From: Streptomyces sp. NRRL F-525
Lineage (GTDB): Bacteria; Actinomycetota; Actinomycetes; Streptomycetales; Streptomycetaceae
DNA: 64,000 nt
NCBI RefSeq assembly: GCF_000716605.1
Contig: NZ_JNXE01000047.1
Span: forward strand, 3,092-67,091
Reading direction: 5' to 3'
The number at the start of each line of letters is the position of its first letter. Positions within the stretch are counted from its first letter, which is position 1. Below are positions 34,801-43,848 of the stretch, piece by piece. The notes below the pieces were generated by a model that searched no databases, was not told the origin of the DNA, and saw only the letters and a list, made by a program, of their open reading frames with translations. The position numbers and the translations under genes are program-made.

Positions 34801-36866
34801 CGGCAAACCTCCCGCATCGGCAGGCCTCGCACCGCCGCTTGGGAGACCGTACGGCACACCTCGTCCACGGAGACCTCGGCCAGGCCCTCGTAGAAGTACC
34901 GTGCGTGGGAGCGGATGGCCGCCTCCTGCTCGCGGGCGCTGTACGGGCCGAGCACCTTTCCTTCGAGGGCGAAGTCGCCGATGTGCGGCCGCAGGGCGCG
35001 GGCCTCCTCCCTGCGGCACGTCATCAGGACGGGTACGGAGTGCTCGGCGGCGACGGTGAGCAGTTCGTGCAGCAGGATGAGGCCCGAGGTGTCGGAGACC
35101 AGCAGGTCGGCGGTGTCGAGCAGGAAAACCGCCGGGCCCGGCAGATCACCGCACGCCGCGCGGACGGTCTCCAGGGTGAGTCCGGCGCCGGGCGAGGCAT
35201 TCCAGAGGTCGCCGGAACGCAGGAAGTACGGCCTCGGTCCGCCGGGATCCCCGGACAGTTCGCCGTGGATCCTCCACAACAGGGTGGTCTTGCCGGTGCC
35301 GGGGTTACCGGTCACACACACCGAACGGCCCTCGCCCAGCAGCCCCAGCACCGACCGTTCCAGATCCCTGGGAACGGCCAGCGCGGCCAGATCCAAGGGC
35401 TGCGCCCCGGCACCGGAAGCTCCCTGATGTCCGGCGGCGACGACGGCGGTACGGCTGTAGGCCTGCAGACGAAGGAGTGCGGCGGACGGGGCCATGGAGG
35501 CGGTGGGGGCAGCGGGGAGAACTCCGGGCGGGGTTGTGGCGGCGACCGGGAGCGGGGTGGGCTGCGAAGGCTGTTCGCCTTGCGGTTCGCAGGAGGCGGG
35601 GTCGGCCGGTGAGGCGTCAGCCGGTGGCGGGGCCTCGACCGGGAGTCCCGCGGGGCTCGGGCCTTCCTCGTACCGCCTGAGCAGTTCACCGCCGGCGTGG
35701 GCGGCGAGCCGGAAGTACCACCAGCGTCTGGCGTCCCCCATGTTCGTGTACGTGCTGAAGCGCAGTCCCGTGGCGACGAGGGAGAGCAGCGACTGGGCGT
35801 TCCACACGTCGCCCAGGCCCCCCTTGGCAGCCTGCGCGCAGACTTCGCGCACCGCACGCACCAGACGACTCGTCGCGGGCGGGATCCGGTCGGAGAGATC
35901 CTCGTGCGGGCGGACGAGATACCGGAGCAGAGTGTCGCCGTCCCCGGCCGCCTCCGCCCGGACCTCCGGGGCCAGGGCCGACAGGAGCAACGTCGCGATG
36001 TCACGGGAGAGCGGGGCGTCCTCCGCGAAGGTCGCCAGGTCGATGAGCTGGAAGTCCTCGTACCGGGGGCGGCCTTCCCGGTGCGGCACCATGATGTTGT
36101 CCAGGTGGAGGTCACCGTGGGCCCGTCCACGCGCCAGGTAGAGGGCCGGGTCGGGCAGCCGGGGGTGGCCGGTGGCCAGGGCGAGGGGGTTCGGCAGGTC
36201 CTCGCCGTCGAGCTGGACGCGGGGCGTGTCCGGCTCCAGGCCCTCGATCCGTGAACCGTACGCGAGCGCCGAGCCGCCGTTCGAGACGAGCGCGCCGAGT
36301 TCGGCACGCAGGAGTGCCGAGAGGTTCGTCGGAGGGGTCTGCTGGACCTGGAGTCCGTTGTTCCACTCGGTCAGCAGCCACCGGATCACGAAGGCGCAGG
36401 CGTCCGGCAGTTCACGGCTGCTCAGGTACGTCATCGTGTCCACGTCGTACAGGCTCTCGCCGACCGGTGACTGGAAGGTCAGCGTGCGCCCGTCCCCCAC
36501 CGGCCAGGTCGACAGCAGCGGAGCCACGCGGTTCGGTGCCGTCAGCTGGGCGCGCGCGTGGGTGTGCCCTTCCCTGGCCTGGTCGGCGGTGGACACCTTG
36601 ACCACCACGGCACCGGGGCGCGGGGTGACCAGCACCGCCGCCAGCAGGGCCCCGCTGGCACTCACCCCGGACGGCCGCCAGCGCGGCACGAGGGGTTGGA
36701 CGGTGCCGCCGTGCCCTCCGTTGTGGGCCCACTGGATCAGGGCGGCGTTGGCCGACTCGTCGTCGAACGGGCCCCTCAGGCCCCTCGGATCCCCGAGGTT
36801 GTCCTCGTACTCCACCGTGCCTTCCCCGGTCGAGGGACGGCCTTCGCCCGTCGCCGCGCTCGGCAT
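31824..36866 (-). CDS. giant STAND NTPase with kinase-like N-terminal domain
   Basis: A 1680-residue protein. Residues about 40-420 form an aminoglycoside-phosphotransferase/kinase-like domain: catalytic loop HGDLHLDNIMVP (near 255) and metal-binding FQLIDLATF. This region is clearly related to the start of the opposite-strand gene at 38068. A Pro/Ala linker leads to a STAND P-loop NTPase (VTGNPGTGKTTLLW near 515; Walker B VFLLDTADLL near 585). The last about 900 residues are helical repeats of HEAT/ARM character, probably the sensor surface. STAND proteins with paired effectors are typical of anti-phage and apoptosis-like conflict systems. It lies downstream of the S-4TM gene on the same strand with 128 bp between. 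Confidence 0.82.
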   Translation of the reverse strand: MPSAATGEGRPSTGEGTVEYEDNLGDPRGLRGPFDDESANAALIQWAHNGGHGGTVQPLVPRWRPSGVSASGALLAAVLVTPRPGAVVVKVSTADQAREGHTHARAQLTAPNRVAPLLSTWPVGDGRTLTFQSPVGESLYDVDTMTYLSSRELPDACAFVIRWLLTEWNNGLQVQQTPPTNLSALLRAELGALVSNGGSALAYGSRIEGLEPDTPRVQLDGEDLPNPLALATGHPRLPDPALYLARGRAHGDLHLDNIMVPHREGRPRYEDFQLIDLATFAEDAPLSRDIATLLLSALAPEVRAEAAGDGDTLLRYLVRPHEDLSDRIPPATSRLVRAVREVCAQAAKGGLGDVWNAQSLLSLVATGLRFSTYTNMGDARRWWYFRLAAHAGGELLRRYEEGPSPAGLPVEAPPPADASPADPASCEPQGEQPSQPTPLPVAATTPPGVLPAAPTASMAPSAALLRLQAYSRTAVVAAGHQGASGAGAQPLDLAALAVPRDLERSVLGLLGEGRSVCVTGNPGTGKTTLLWRIHGELSGDPGGPRPYFLRSGDLWNASPGAGLTLETVRAACGDLPGPAVFLLDTADLLVSDTSGLILLHELLTVAAEHSVPVLMTCRREEARALRPHIGDFALEGKVLGPYSAREQEAAIRSHARYFYEGLAEVSVDEVCRTVSQAAVRGLPMREVCRAPLTLRMLFETFAPKVPLVEEIDATTLYDLYWEHRIGRDQRAGDSPTPGTAPPADLSDAGEEVARLMLEEGRLDLTAAEVGADRRDGSRSIGLLDDLQGLVARGVVERQGVNATERYSYFHQTLFEYAAGRRLARTASPGKPSHLGLLLDWLKEQPDDQFRLAVAEQALVQAGRAGGRAAEAGTTLLTGLLADTRNGPPELHGLRAMQMRVYARLPAPDPELRQHFGPAVAALPPVLGRIYLEALPTTCHQDRDRIVEELLGIWRGGHEELRQPLIVALSWLAETLPESVIAVIDEACPSHSRGNGGCRGIECVPRECLWAWLLTREKSEVFKFLAVLEALAPKRPDWVWPRLRTLMTDPHSDLVPMARCLRLAARRQDWPERPYPTVRPIVRHRWGRERPRNKEGFELQVALGRLTAAAWATREEQPSLEAVLTAAVRRPEGPLSYPQVRAVCEVAVRASSDEVRHLLDTAARTAGPSAMTLLTDQLLLPLLTATRSTVDTIGGDTPSSRTPGVEPVATGTVRTWLARSLRALDRPASADFAHVLAEHTWSRSLDVATTARLVDEAWPRDDSGPGHGGAEPQDEGRLRRIWLSEQSAVQLLVAAAAGGHPHALQALRLWRADRVAKGHATGHTRNQGVTQEDQKIGINLQRLMPEHPDLLDELLAGGTLDPRLDPGWLNEALRYSGANVDRQLTAALLRHADTLERLCDLTWTGDYGSTNAKSSLHLRAKLVARGVLPPPAAARLGEILARGGHPHYVKAALFLIATVIDHSPSGSLDTADWRRLEDSLRHFARSAPNGRGGTGQHEDTRSVARRCLTGLVCRHHPLDTPRRVATACASARTHLAGTTEVDEVTVLGWFVERLAEVSPQDAVDLVGKACGTLRALPRGKVMSLAQRWYRPLSRLAERATPQQWEELLKVSWEGPEEILRVLIRAGIRKRPDDPGAHLSAIAHTSPWPDMIRETVRVGTLLHTERSRRRWLPLLDPAENTR

Positions 36867-36994
36867 CGGCTTCGCGGGTGTCCGGACGTCGCGTCCACGT
36901 GAGCAGACGCCGACGGTACCTCACCCCGCGGGACCGCCGGCCCGGGAAGCAAGAGGTCTGCACGGTCCTGCCGAGGCTCCAAATCGGCTCGCTG

Positions 36995-37903
36995 TCAGCC
37001 GGGTTGGGGAGTGGCGCGGGCGACGACGTTCTGCAGGTCGTGCATCGCGGCCTGGAAGTCGGCCCGGTCCGCGCTCTTGAAGCGGCGGAAGAACCAGCCA
37101 GGCACCCGGGTGTGCCGTTGCCGGGACTGGAAGATCACATCCTGGATCTGCCGGGCGAAGACCAGCAGGGCGGCCGTGTCCCCGCCGGCGGCGACCCTGG
37201 CCTCCAGCAGTTCCATCACGCGCTCCCGGTCGGTGATCACCCGCCACTGCGTACGGCACACCTCCACGCCCATCAGCACCGCGCCGAGCGAGGGCACATA
37301 CCACAGCAGCAGCAGATCGAGCACGCTCATGCGGGCCGAAAGACCGATGACGAGTCCCAGTCCCAGCCAGATCAGCAGGGATGTGAGCACGGTCCGGGCA
37401 TAGCGGCGGCGGACCCGGGCGCCCCACCCGAGGTTCTGCTGCTGACAGGCGAGCACGGCGTAGGGGTGCGGCAGTTCGGGAATCTCGTAGTAGTCCCGTA
37501 GTTCCGCCTCGTCGCCCGCGAACCGCCGACTGAGGCTGCTGATCAGCTGTGGGGAGGGCGGGGATCCCGCCATCGGGCCGTTCCACTCCAGCTGGAACAG
37601 CCGTACGTCGAACGATTCCTGCAGCAGCGCCGCGCGGCGCGACTCGCTGCTCTCCCACGAGGTGAGGCCCACCGAGTGCGCCACGGCCCAGACCCCGCCC
37701 AGCACGGTCACCGGCGCGGTGAGGTCGGGAAGGAAGACCGTGACGAGTCCGGTGGCCGCCAGCAGCACCGACACCCCCATCCGGGCGTTGGCCAGCCGCT
37801 GGGCCCGGAGATGGGACACCTCCATCGCCCGCAACCGCTGCTGGGCCGCCTCCCCGTTCTGTTCCGACAGGATGCGAGAGCCCCCGACCGGCTCGCTGCC
37901 CAT
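36995..37903 (-). CDS. S-4TM-type predicted pore-forming effector
   Basis: A 302-residue protein with four transmembrane helices in two hairpins (about residues 42-60, 62-80, 170-190 and 195-213), separated by a soluble segment containing YAVLACQQQNLGWGARVRR. This layout matches the S-4TM family of predicted pore-forming effectors found in CBASS and related nucleotide- or NTPase-controlled defence systems. Expected action is membrane permeabilisation of the infected cell once released by its regulator. The ATG at 37903 is divergent from the NB-ARC gene across 164 bp, so the three genes form one regulatory unit. No cyclase gene is visible nearby, so control by the flanking STAND NTPases is the simplest reading. 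Confidence 0.8.
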   Translation of the reverse strand: MGSEPVGGSRILSEQNGEAAQQRLRAMEVSHLRAQRLANARMGVSVLLAATGLVTVFLPDLTAPVTVLGGVWAVAHSVGLTSWESSESRRAALLQESFDVRLFQLEWNGPMAGSPPSPQLISSLSRRFAGDEAELRDYYEIPELPHPYAVLACQQQNLGWGARVRRRYARTVLTSLLIWLGLGLVIGLSARMSVLDLLLLWYVPSLGAVLMGVEVCRTQWRVITDRERVMELLEARVAAGGDTAALLVFARQIQDVIFQSRQRHTRVPGWFFRRFKSADRADFQAAMHDLQNVVARATPQPG

Positions 37904-37960
37904 GACGTCCCCCTCGTCCTCGGCACACTCCCCTCCACTCTGCCCGCGGGCCCACGCGGT

Positions 37961-38001
37961 GTATATACGGCATCACGCCGGACACCGCTCCCAGCGGTGT
38001 C
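37961..38001. promoter_or_regulatory. Divergent promoter region with palindromes
   Basis: Between the S-4TM gene and the NB-ARC gene lie the palindrome GTATATAC (37961-37968), one of the few AT-rich spots here, and a 9-bp inverted repeat GACACCGCT-CCC-AGCGGTGTC (37981-38001). Either could be an operator shared by both directions. Confidence 0.4.
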
Positions 38002-38067
38002 ACAATGGCTCCGATCGTCGGGTGGCGAGCCATGAGCGGTGTGCCGGCGTCTTCGGGCTGGAGGACG

Positions 38068-41000
38068 ATGACCGAACTTGCCGAGCTGACCGAGTGCCTG
38101 GGGGACGAGACCGCGGCACAAGCTCTGCTGCGCTGGGCCGACGAAACGGGGAAGAAGGTCGCGCCGCTCAGACCCCGTTGGAAGCCCTCGGGGAAGGGCT
38201 ACACGGGCGCGACGCTCACGGCCGTGACGGTCACCGGGGCAGGCACCGTCGTGGTCAAACTGTGTCCCGCCGACCAGCGCGCGGAACCCGCGGCCCACGA
38301 GCGGGCGTTGCGCGCCTCCCGGCTCCGGGGGGACTTCGCCACCCGGCATCTGACCGAACCGGCCTTTCCTCCGTACCCCGTGGGCGACGGTCGGCTGCTC
38401 ACCTTCCAGCGCCCCGCCGGCGGCAGCCTGCGCGATGTGGTGACGATGGCCCACCTCGGCGGGGAGGACCTGCTGTCCGTCTTCCGTGTCGTGGTCACGG
38501 GGCTGGTGACCGACTGGAACGCGGGAGTCGAGAACAGGGAGGCCCAAGAGGTCCCCGTCTCTCGGTTCCTGCGCGATGAACTCGGCGGGTCGGTAGAGGC
38601 GGACGGTGAGGTAAGGGCGTACGCCGTCCAGGTCGGCGCGTTCCCGCTGGACCCGGCGCGGCCGGGGTGGATGGAGATCGACGGCGTCGTTCTCCCGAAT
38701 CCGTTGCTCATGGCCCTGGGTGACCGGCGGCTGGTCGACCCTCTGTTCCAGGTGGTGCACGGTGTGGCCCATTCGGACCTGCATCTGCAGAACGTCATGG
38801 TGCCCTCTCCCCGAGGGACGCTCCGCCCGGACGCCTACCGGTTCATCGACCTGGCCGACTTCGCCGAGACGGCTCCGCTGACGCGGGACGTCGCCATGCT
38901 GATGCTGTCGGTGCTGGCCGGCGTACCCGCCGACCTCGACGCGCCGCAGGAACTCGCGCTGCTCTCCCATGTGGTGAACCCGCGGGACGTCCATGTCCGT
39001 CATCTCGTCCCGTGGGTGCGGGAACTCGTGGACGGTGTGCACGCCGCCTGCGCCGACGTCGTCCCGGACGGCTGGGCGGACCTGTGGTCGGATCAGCTGC
39101 TCCTGTCCGTCCAGGCGACGGCGCTGCGCTTCACCACGTACACGAACCTGAGCGACGCCCACAGATGGCGGTACTTCCGGCTCGCGGCCCACGCGGGCGG
39201 CGAGTTGCTGGCCCGGCACGGGGTGACACCGCCGCCGTCCGGGCCGGGGATCGTGCGGCTGACTTCGACGGGGGCTGTGGCCGACCGGCCTCCGTGCGGG
39301 CCTGTCGCGACGGGCCAGCCGCCGCACATGGCACCTCCCGTCCCCTCGGACTTCGTCGAACGGCCCGAGCAGGGCGACCGCGTGGTCAGGTCGCTGCTGG
39401 CGGCCGCGGAGGCGGCGGCCGGGAACGCAGGCGCTCCCGCCGCCGTGGGCCTGACCTCCACCGTGACCGGCGTCCACGGCACCGGCGGGTTCGGCAAGAC
39501 CACGCTGGCCGCGTGGGCCTGTCGTCACCCGGACGTACTGGCGGCCTTCCCCGACGGTGTGCTGTGGGTGCAGCTCGGCCAGGACGCGTCGCAGCAGGGC
39601 ATCAGCACCGTGGCGCGCGACTTGGTCAGACTCCTCACCGGCGCTGAACCCCCTGGCTACGCGACCGCGGAGGCGGCGGGTGTGGCCCTGGGAGCGGCGC
39701 TCGACGGACGGCATGTCCTGCTGGTCGTCGACGACGTGTGGCGGCGGGAGGACCTGGAGCCGTTCCTGCGGGGCGGCAGCGGCTGCGTCCGTCTGGTCAC
39801 CACCCGCAGTCGGGGTCTCCTCGACCGGTCCGCGCCGCTGGTCCACGTCGACCGGATGTCCTTCGCCCAGTCGCTGAGCCTGCTGACGGCGGGAATCGTC
39901 GGGGCCGACAACACGACCGTGCTGCCGTTGGCCGAGCGTTCCGGCAACTGGCCGCTGGCCCTGCGCCTGTTCAACGGCGTCCTGCGGAGCATGGTGCAGC
40001 GCAGCGGGATGGGCCTCGCGGAGGTCGTGTCCACCATGGCCGGGGAGCTGGACCGCCGAGGGCTGCTGGATCCGATCCACACCGACCCCGACCCCCACAC
40101 CCGCACGATGGGGGTCACCGTCGACCTCAGCCTCGTCGAGCTCGCCCGCATCCCGGACACCGGCGTCGACTCCGTGGCCCGGCTGCTGGCAACGGCCTGT
40201 TTCCCCGAGGACCAGCACATCCCCTACCGCTGGCTCGCCCGGCTCTGGGGAGTGTCCGAGCTGACGGCGCGACAGGAGTGCCTGCGCCTGGACGACCACT
40301 CCCTGCTGGCCCAGCTCGACGCCGAGGGCATACGGCTCCACGACGTCATCCGTGCCATCCTCCGCCGCCGCGAACCGCGCACGGTACGGCAGGCCCATCG
40401 CACCCTGCTGGACGTACACGCTCCGCTGTGCGGCGGTGCGGGCTGGCACGCCCTGGCCGGGCCCGACGCGGACCCGGAGTTCCTGGACCAGGTCACCTAC
40501 CACCTCGCGGAAGCCGAAGACGGTGTCGGCCTGGACCGCACCACCACCGACCTCCGCTTCCTGGTGGAACGGCTCTGGCGCAGCGGCCCCACGGCCCTGG
40601 AGGCGGAAGCGGCACGCCGCCGCCGGGTCCTCCTGCCCCTGGGCATGGACGGCTTTGCGACGGAACTCGCTTCGCTGGTCTACGGGGAGGCCCATCTGCT
40701 GACGGGGCACGCGCGGCGCGTCGATCTCGCCGTGACCCTGTACAGCCGCTGCGTGGCCTCCGAGAAGCTGATGCGGCGGCTGCATCACACGCACGACGTG
40801 CTGGTCGGCGGGCTGATCGCGAAGGCGCCCTTTCCCGACGGCCCAGACGGACGGTTGTGGCGGGTGCTGACCGGTCACACGGGCGTCGTGCACGCCCTGT
40901 GCTGGAGACCGGACGGCCGGCTGCTGGCCACCGGCGGCGACGACGGCACCGTACGCATCCGGTGGATCGACGAGGACGGCATACCGGACCTCGTGGTGGA

Positions 41001-42744
41001 AACGGCCGGCAAGGGCCAGAGCCCCGGTGTGGACGCGGCGGCCGGCCCTCCCGCGGTCGTCGCGCTGTCGTGGAGCCCGGACGTGGTGTTCCTGGCCGTG
41101 GGCACCGATCGGGGCGACGTACTGCTGGTGGACCCGTCGCAAGGGCGCGTCGTACGGCGGCTGACCATCGGCGACGACGACCGTCCCCAGGTCCAGGTGG
41201 CCTTCGCCCCCGACTCCCGGGCGGTCGCCGTAGCCTGCGGCAGGGACGTGCGGCTCTGGCACGCGCCGTTCACCGCGGAGAGCCTCGGGCCGCCCCTGCC
41301 CGGTCGGAGTGACGCCACCTGCACGGTGCTCGGTTGGCATGCGCGCGGCGGGTTGGCCGTCGGTCTCGGCGACGGCCGGGTCCGGCTGTGGCGGGACGCC
41401 GAGGAGACCGAACCGGTGGCGCTCGACACCGGGCAGTCCGTGGTCCAGGCCCTGGACTGGCACCCGGACGGGAACCTGCTGGCCGTCGCCGGGAACTCGG
41501 CGACGGTGACCCTCATCGACTGTGCCGGGGCCGACGCCGTGGCCCGGGTCTTCGGAGAGGACCTCGGCCGGACGACCTGGCTGCGGTCGCTTGCGTGGAC
41601 GGGGTCGGGCGACACCCTCCTCACGGGCGACAACGACGGGACCGTCGTCGTCCGAAAGATCTCCTGGTGGGCGAACACACCGCGCCTGGAACTCACCGAC
41701 AGTTTCTCCGCCCGTGGTGTCCAGGCGAAGGCGATTGCTCCGCATCCCAGGGAGGACCGCTTCGCCGTCGCCACTCGTCAGCCCGTGGTGCGCCTGTGGA
41801 CCCCCGAGCGCCGGGACCACCCCGACGCCGGACTCGACGACCGCGTGAACACCGTGGCCTGGTCGTCCCGGGGTGCCCTCGCCGCAGGAAACACGGGAGG
41901 TCAGCTGATGTCGGCTCCGGCGGGTGTCGCCGGCCTGCCGGTCTGGTCGGAGTACGCCGTGTCCGCGCACGAAGGCGACCTGCGAACCGTCGCCTGGTCG
42001 CCGGACGGGCGGCAACTGCTCAGCGCGGGCGACGACGGCCGGTTGCTGCTGTGGGACACCGAACGGCACGAGGTGGTCCGGGTGCCGGCCCGGAAGCTGG
42101 CCTACCCGGGCGCGGTCGCCTGGAGCGCCGACGGCCACTGGGTGGCCGCCGGAGACGGCACCGATGTGCTGCTGTGGCGGACCGCCTCGTGGCAGCCGGC
42201 AGAGACGGTGCCGGTGGGCGCCGGTGCCAACGCCTTGGCGTTCGCCCCCGACGGGTCGCTGCTGACCGTGGCCACCACCTCCCGGGAACTGCGCGTCGTC
42301 CGACTCGACCTGGCCGGCCGACCCACCGGGACGGTCGACGAGTGGGAGGGCCATGTCAGTTCGATCAGTGGCGTGTCCTGGTCGCCCGACGGCCGGCAGC
42401 TGGCCACCGGTGGGTACGACGGCCACACGGTGCTGTGGGATCCGGCGACGGGACAGCCTCGCCGCATGCTGGAAGGCGACGGCTCGGCGGTGTGGTCCGT
42501 CGCCCTCTCGCGGGATGGGAGCCATCTGGTCGCGGTCACGATGGAGGGCTCGGCGCTTCTGTGGGATACGGCGTCGGAGGCCGAGCCCTGTCGGCTGCGC
42601 GTGGACAACCACCTGTCCTCCTGCGCGTTCCACCCGCACGACGACCGTGTCGTCCTCGGCGGCTCGGCCGGCCTCTACCTGTGCGAGATCTCTCGGCAGT
42701 CGGACGGAAGCGCTCAACGTTCCCTGAGGGAGCCGGGGCGGTGA
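38068..42744 (+). CDS. kinase-like / NB-ARC NTPase / WD40 protein (NLR-like)
   Basis: A 1558-residue protein from the ATG at 38068 (GGAGG at 38060-38064; ATG 38032 and 38005 are in-frame alternatives). Residues about 20-400 are the same kinase-like domain as in the 1680-residue neighbour, with HSDLHLQNVMVP (near 233) and FIDLADF (near 258). An NB-ARC module follows: GTGGFGKTTLAAW (near 475), VVDDVW (near 553), then winged-helix and helical parts. From about residue 930 to the end there are some 12-14 WD40 units (VSWSPDGRQLATGG), enough for two propellers. This is the prokaryotic counterpart of NLR/APAF-1 architecture: propeller as sensor, NTPase as switch, kinase-like domain as effector or adaptor. 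Confidence 0.85.
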   Translation: MTELAELTECLGDETAAQALLRWADETGKKVAPLRPRWKPSGKGYTGATLTAVTVTGAGTVVVKLCPADQRAEPAAHERALRASRLRGDFATRHLTEPAFPPYPVGDGRLLTFQRPAGGSLRDVVTMAHLGGEDLLSVFRVVVTGLVTDWNAGVENREAQEVPVSRFLRDELGGSVEADGEVRAYAVQVGAFPLDPARPGWMEIDGVVLPNPLLMALGDRRLVDPLFQVVHGVAHSDLHLQNVMVPSPRGTLRPDAYRFIDLADFAETAPLTRDVAMLMLSVLAGVPADLDAPQELALLSHVVNPRDVHVRHLVPWVRELVDGVHAACADVVPDGWADLWSDQLLLSVQATALRFTTYTNLSDAHRWRYFRLAAHAGGELLARHGVTPPPSGPGIVRLTSTGAVADRPPCGPVATGQPPHMAPPVPSDFVERPEQGDRVVRSLLAAAEAAAGNAGAPAAVGLTSTVTGVHGTGGFGKTTLAAWACRHPDVLAAFPDGVLWVQLGQDASQQGISTVARDLVRLLTGAEPPGYATAEAAGVALGAALDGRHVLLVVDDVWRREDLEPFLRGGSGCVRLVTTRSRGLLDRSAPLVHVDRMSFAQSLSLLTAGIVGADNTTVLPLAERSGNWPLALRLFNGVLRSMVQRSGMGLAEVVSTMAGELDRRGLLDPIHTDPDPHTRTMGVTVDLSLVELARIPDTGVDSVARLLATACFPEDQHIPYRWLARLWGVSELTARQECLRLDDHSLLAQLDAEGIRLHDVIRAILRRREPRTVRQAHRTLLDVHAPLCGGAGWHALAGPDADPEFLDQVTYHLAEAEDGVGLDRTTTDLRFLVERLWRSGPTALEAEAARRRRVLLPLGMDGFATELASLVYGEAHLLTGHARRVDLAVTLYSRCVASEKLMRRLHHTHDVLVGGLIAKAPFPDGPDGRLWRVLTGHTGVVHALCWRPDGRLLATGGDDGTVRIRWIDEDGIPDLVVETAGKGQSPGVDAAAGPPAVVALSWSPDVVFLAVGTDRGDVLLVDPSQGRVVRRLTIGDDDRPQVQVAFAPDSRAVAVACGRDVRLWHAPFTAESLGPPLPGRSDATCTVLGWHARGGLAVGLGDGRVRLWRDAEETEPVALDTGQSVVQALDWHPDGNLLAVAGNSATVTLIDCAGADAVARVFGEDLGRTTWLRSLAWTGSGDTLLTGDNDGTVVVRKISWWANTPRLELTDSFSARGVQAKAIAPHPREDRFAVATRQPVVRLWTPERRDHPDAGLDDRVNTVAWSSRGALAAGNTGGQLMSAPAGVAGLPVWSEYAVSAHEGDLRTVAWSPDGRQLLSAGDDGRLLLWDTERHEVVRVPARKLAYPGAVAWSADGHWVAAGDGTDVLLWRTASWQPAETVPVGAGANALAFAPDGSLLTVATTSRELRVVRLDLAGRPTGTVDEWEGHVSSISGVSWSPDGRQLATGGYDGHTVLWDPATGQPRRMLEGDGSAVWSVALSRDGSHLVAVTMEGSALLWDTASEAEPCRLRVDNHLSSCAFHPHDDRVVLGGSAGLYLCEISRQSDGSAQRSLREPGR

Positions 42745-42913
42745 GTGGCGTGGCGTAACTGGCTACGTATGCGTGGGATGGAGGCCTGGCCGGGGCCGTC
42801 GTGTCGGTGAGGGCTCGTCGGATGCAGGCAGGCCGATGACCGCACCGGAGGGCGGACGCCGACGTCCGAGCATGTGATCGAGGATCTGGTGGCGGACTCG
42901 GCCCGCCTGCTGG

Positions 42914-43788
42914 ATGGCCGCACGGCGCCGATACATGTACCGGTTCCCGGTGGACTGGCACCCCGACCACGCCAAACGGTTCGCCCGCTTCGACGCGTTG
43001 AAGAGCCGGGTGTACACGTTCGAGTCGCCGGTCCCGGCGGACCAGCTCCGGCAACTGCCCACCCGCGACGTCGCGCTCCTCCTGCTGCAGAGGCTTGCTC
43101 GTGGCGACGGCTACCTGGAGTACCGAGGAACAATGGGCAGCGCCCGTGAGGCGCTCCGGGAAGAGCCGGACGGTGAGAGGCTGGTGGACCGGCTGTCCGA
43201 CGCTTGGAGCTGGTTGGAGGCACATGCGCTGTTGTCCGGTGTCCCTGGGCAGTCCGAGGACTTCCGGCAGCTCTCCCGCGACGGACGGGACTTGGCCGCA
43301 GATCCTGAGGGCGCGGCACGGTTCGAAGCCCGCACGCGGCTCGCCGGCCCGCTCCACCCGGACTTGGAGAAGACGGTACGTACCAACTTCGACCTCGGAG
43401 ACTACGAGACCGCGTGTTTCGCCGCCATGAAGGCGGTTGAGGTCGCCGTCCGCGATGCCTGCGGGCTCGACAATTCTCTCGTCGGCGTCGCGCTGATGCG
43501 CAAGGCGTTCCAGCCGCACCAGAACGGCAAGCCCGGCGGTCCGCCGGCCGACGTAGGCGCCGAAGGGGCGAGCAGGAAGCCGGGTCCGCGCTCGTCGCCG
43601 GAGCCATGGGTCGCTACAAGAACCCCTCCCGTCACCGCACCGTCAACTTCGACGACCCGATCGAGGCGGCCGAGATCATCCAGTTCGCTGACCTGCTGCT
43701 GTGTCAGGTCGACCGGGCTAAGGCCAGAAACAGCCAGCGAGGATCTCGGCCTCGGCGCCGCAGCGAAGAGAAGCAGCGGGTGTGGTGA
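42914..43788 (+). pseudogene. TIGR02391/Ymh (HEPN-like) gene with a one-base frameshift
   Basis: The first frame (ATG 42914 or 42935) carries the family core LHPDLEKTVRTNFDLGDYE and [12 protein letters not shown], then loses sense after PADVGAEG. The conserved ending continues one frame over: [20 protein letters not shown] and [19 protein letters not shown], stopping at 43788. The switch lies at the G-run 43565-43568; a fifth G would restore AEGGEQEAG exactly. RYKNPSRH fits the R-x6-H ribonuclease motif of HEPN-type proteins, which are common in defence islands. It is either a decayed gene or a sequencing error in a homopolymer. Confidence 0.75.
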
Positions 43789-43848
43789 GAGCGCGGGCGG
43801 AACCCTCCGGATCGGCGGCTTCGTCGGGCAACTGGAGCTCGGCGCAGC

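Noticed and set aside
31728-35612. A 1294-codon plus-strand frame opposite the STAND NTPase gene
   Set aside because: The product is Gly/Gln/Arg-rich with no domains, while the minus strand encodes clear NTPase and kinase-like motifs.
36995-37903. Calling the S-4TM cassette a CBASS system
   Set aside because: No cGAS/DncV-like nucleotidyltransferase or accessory CBASS gene is present in the neighbourhood.
37708-42717. A 1669-codon minus-strand frame opposite the WD40 NTPase gene
   Set aside because: A shadow frame; the plus strand has NB-ARC and WD40 motifs throughout.
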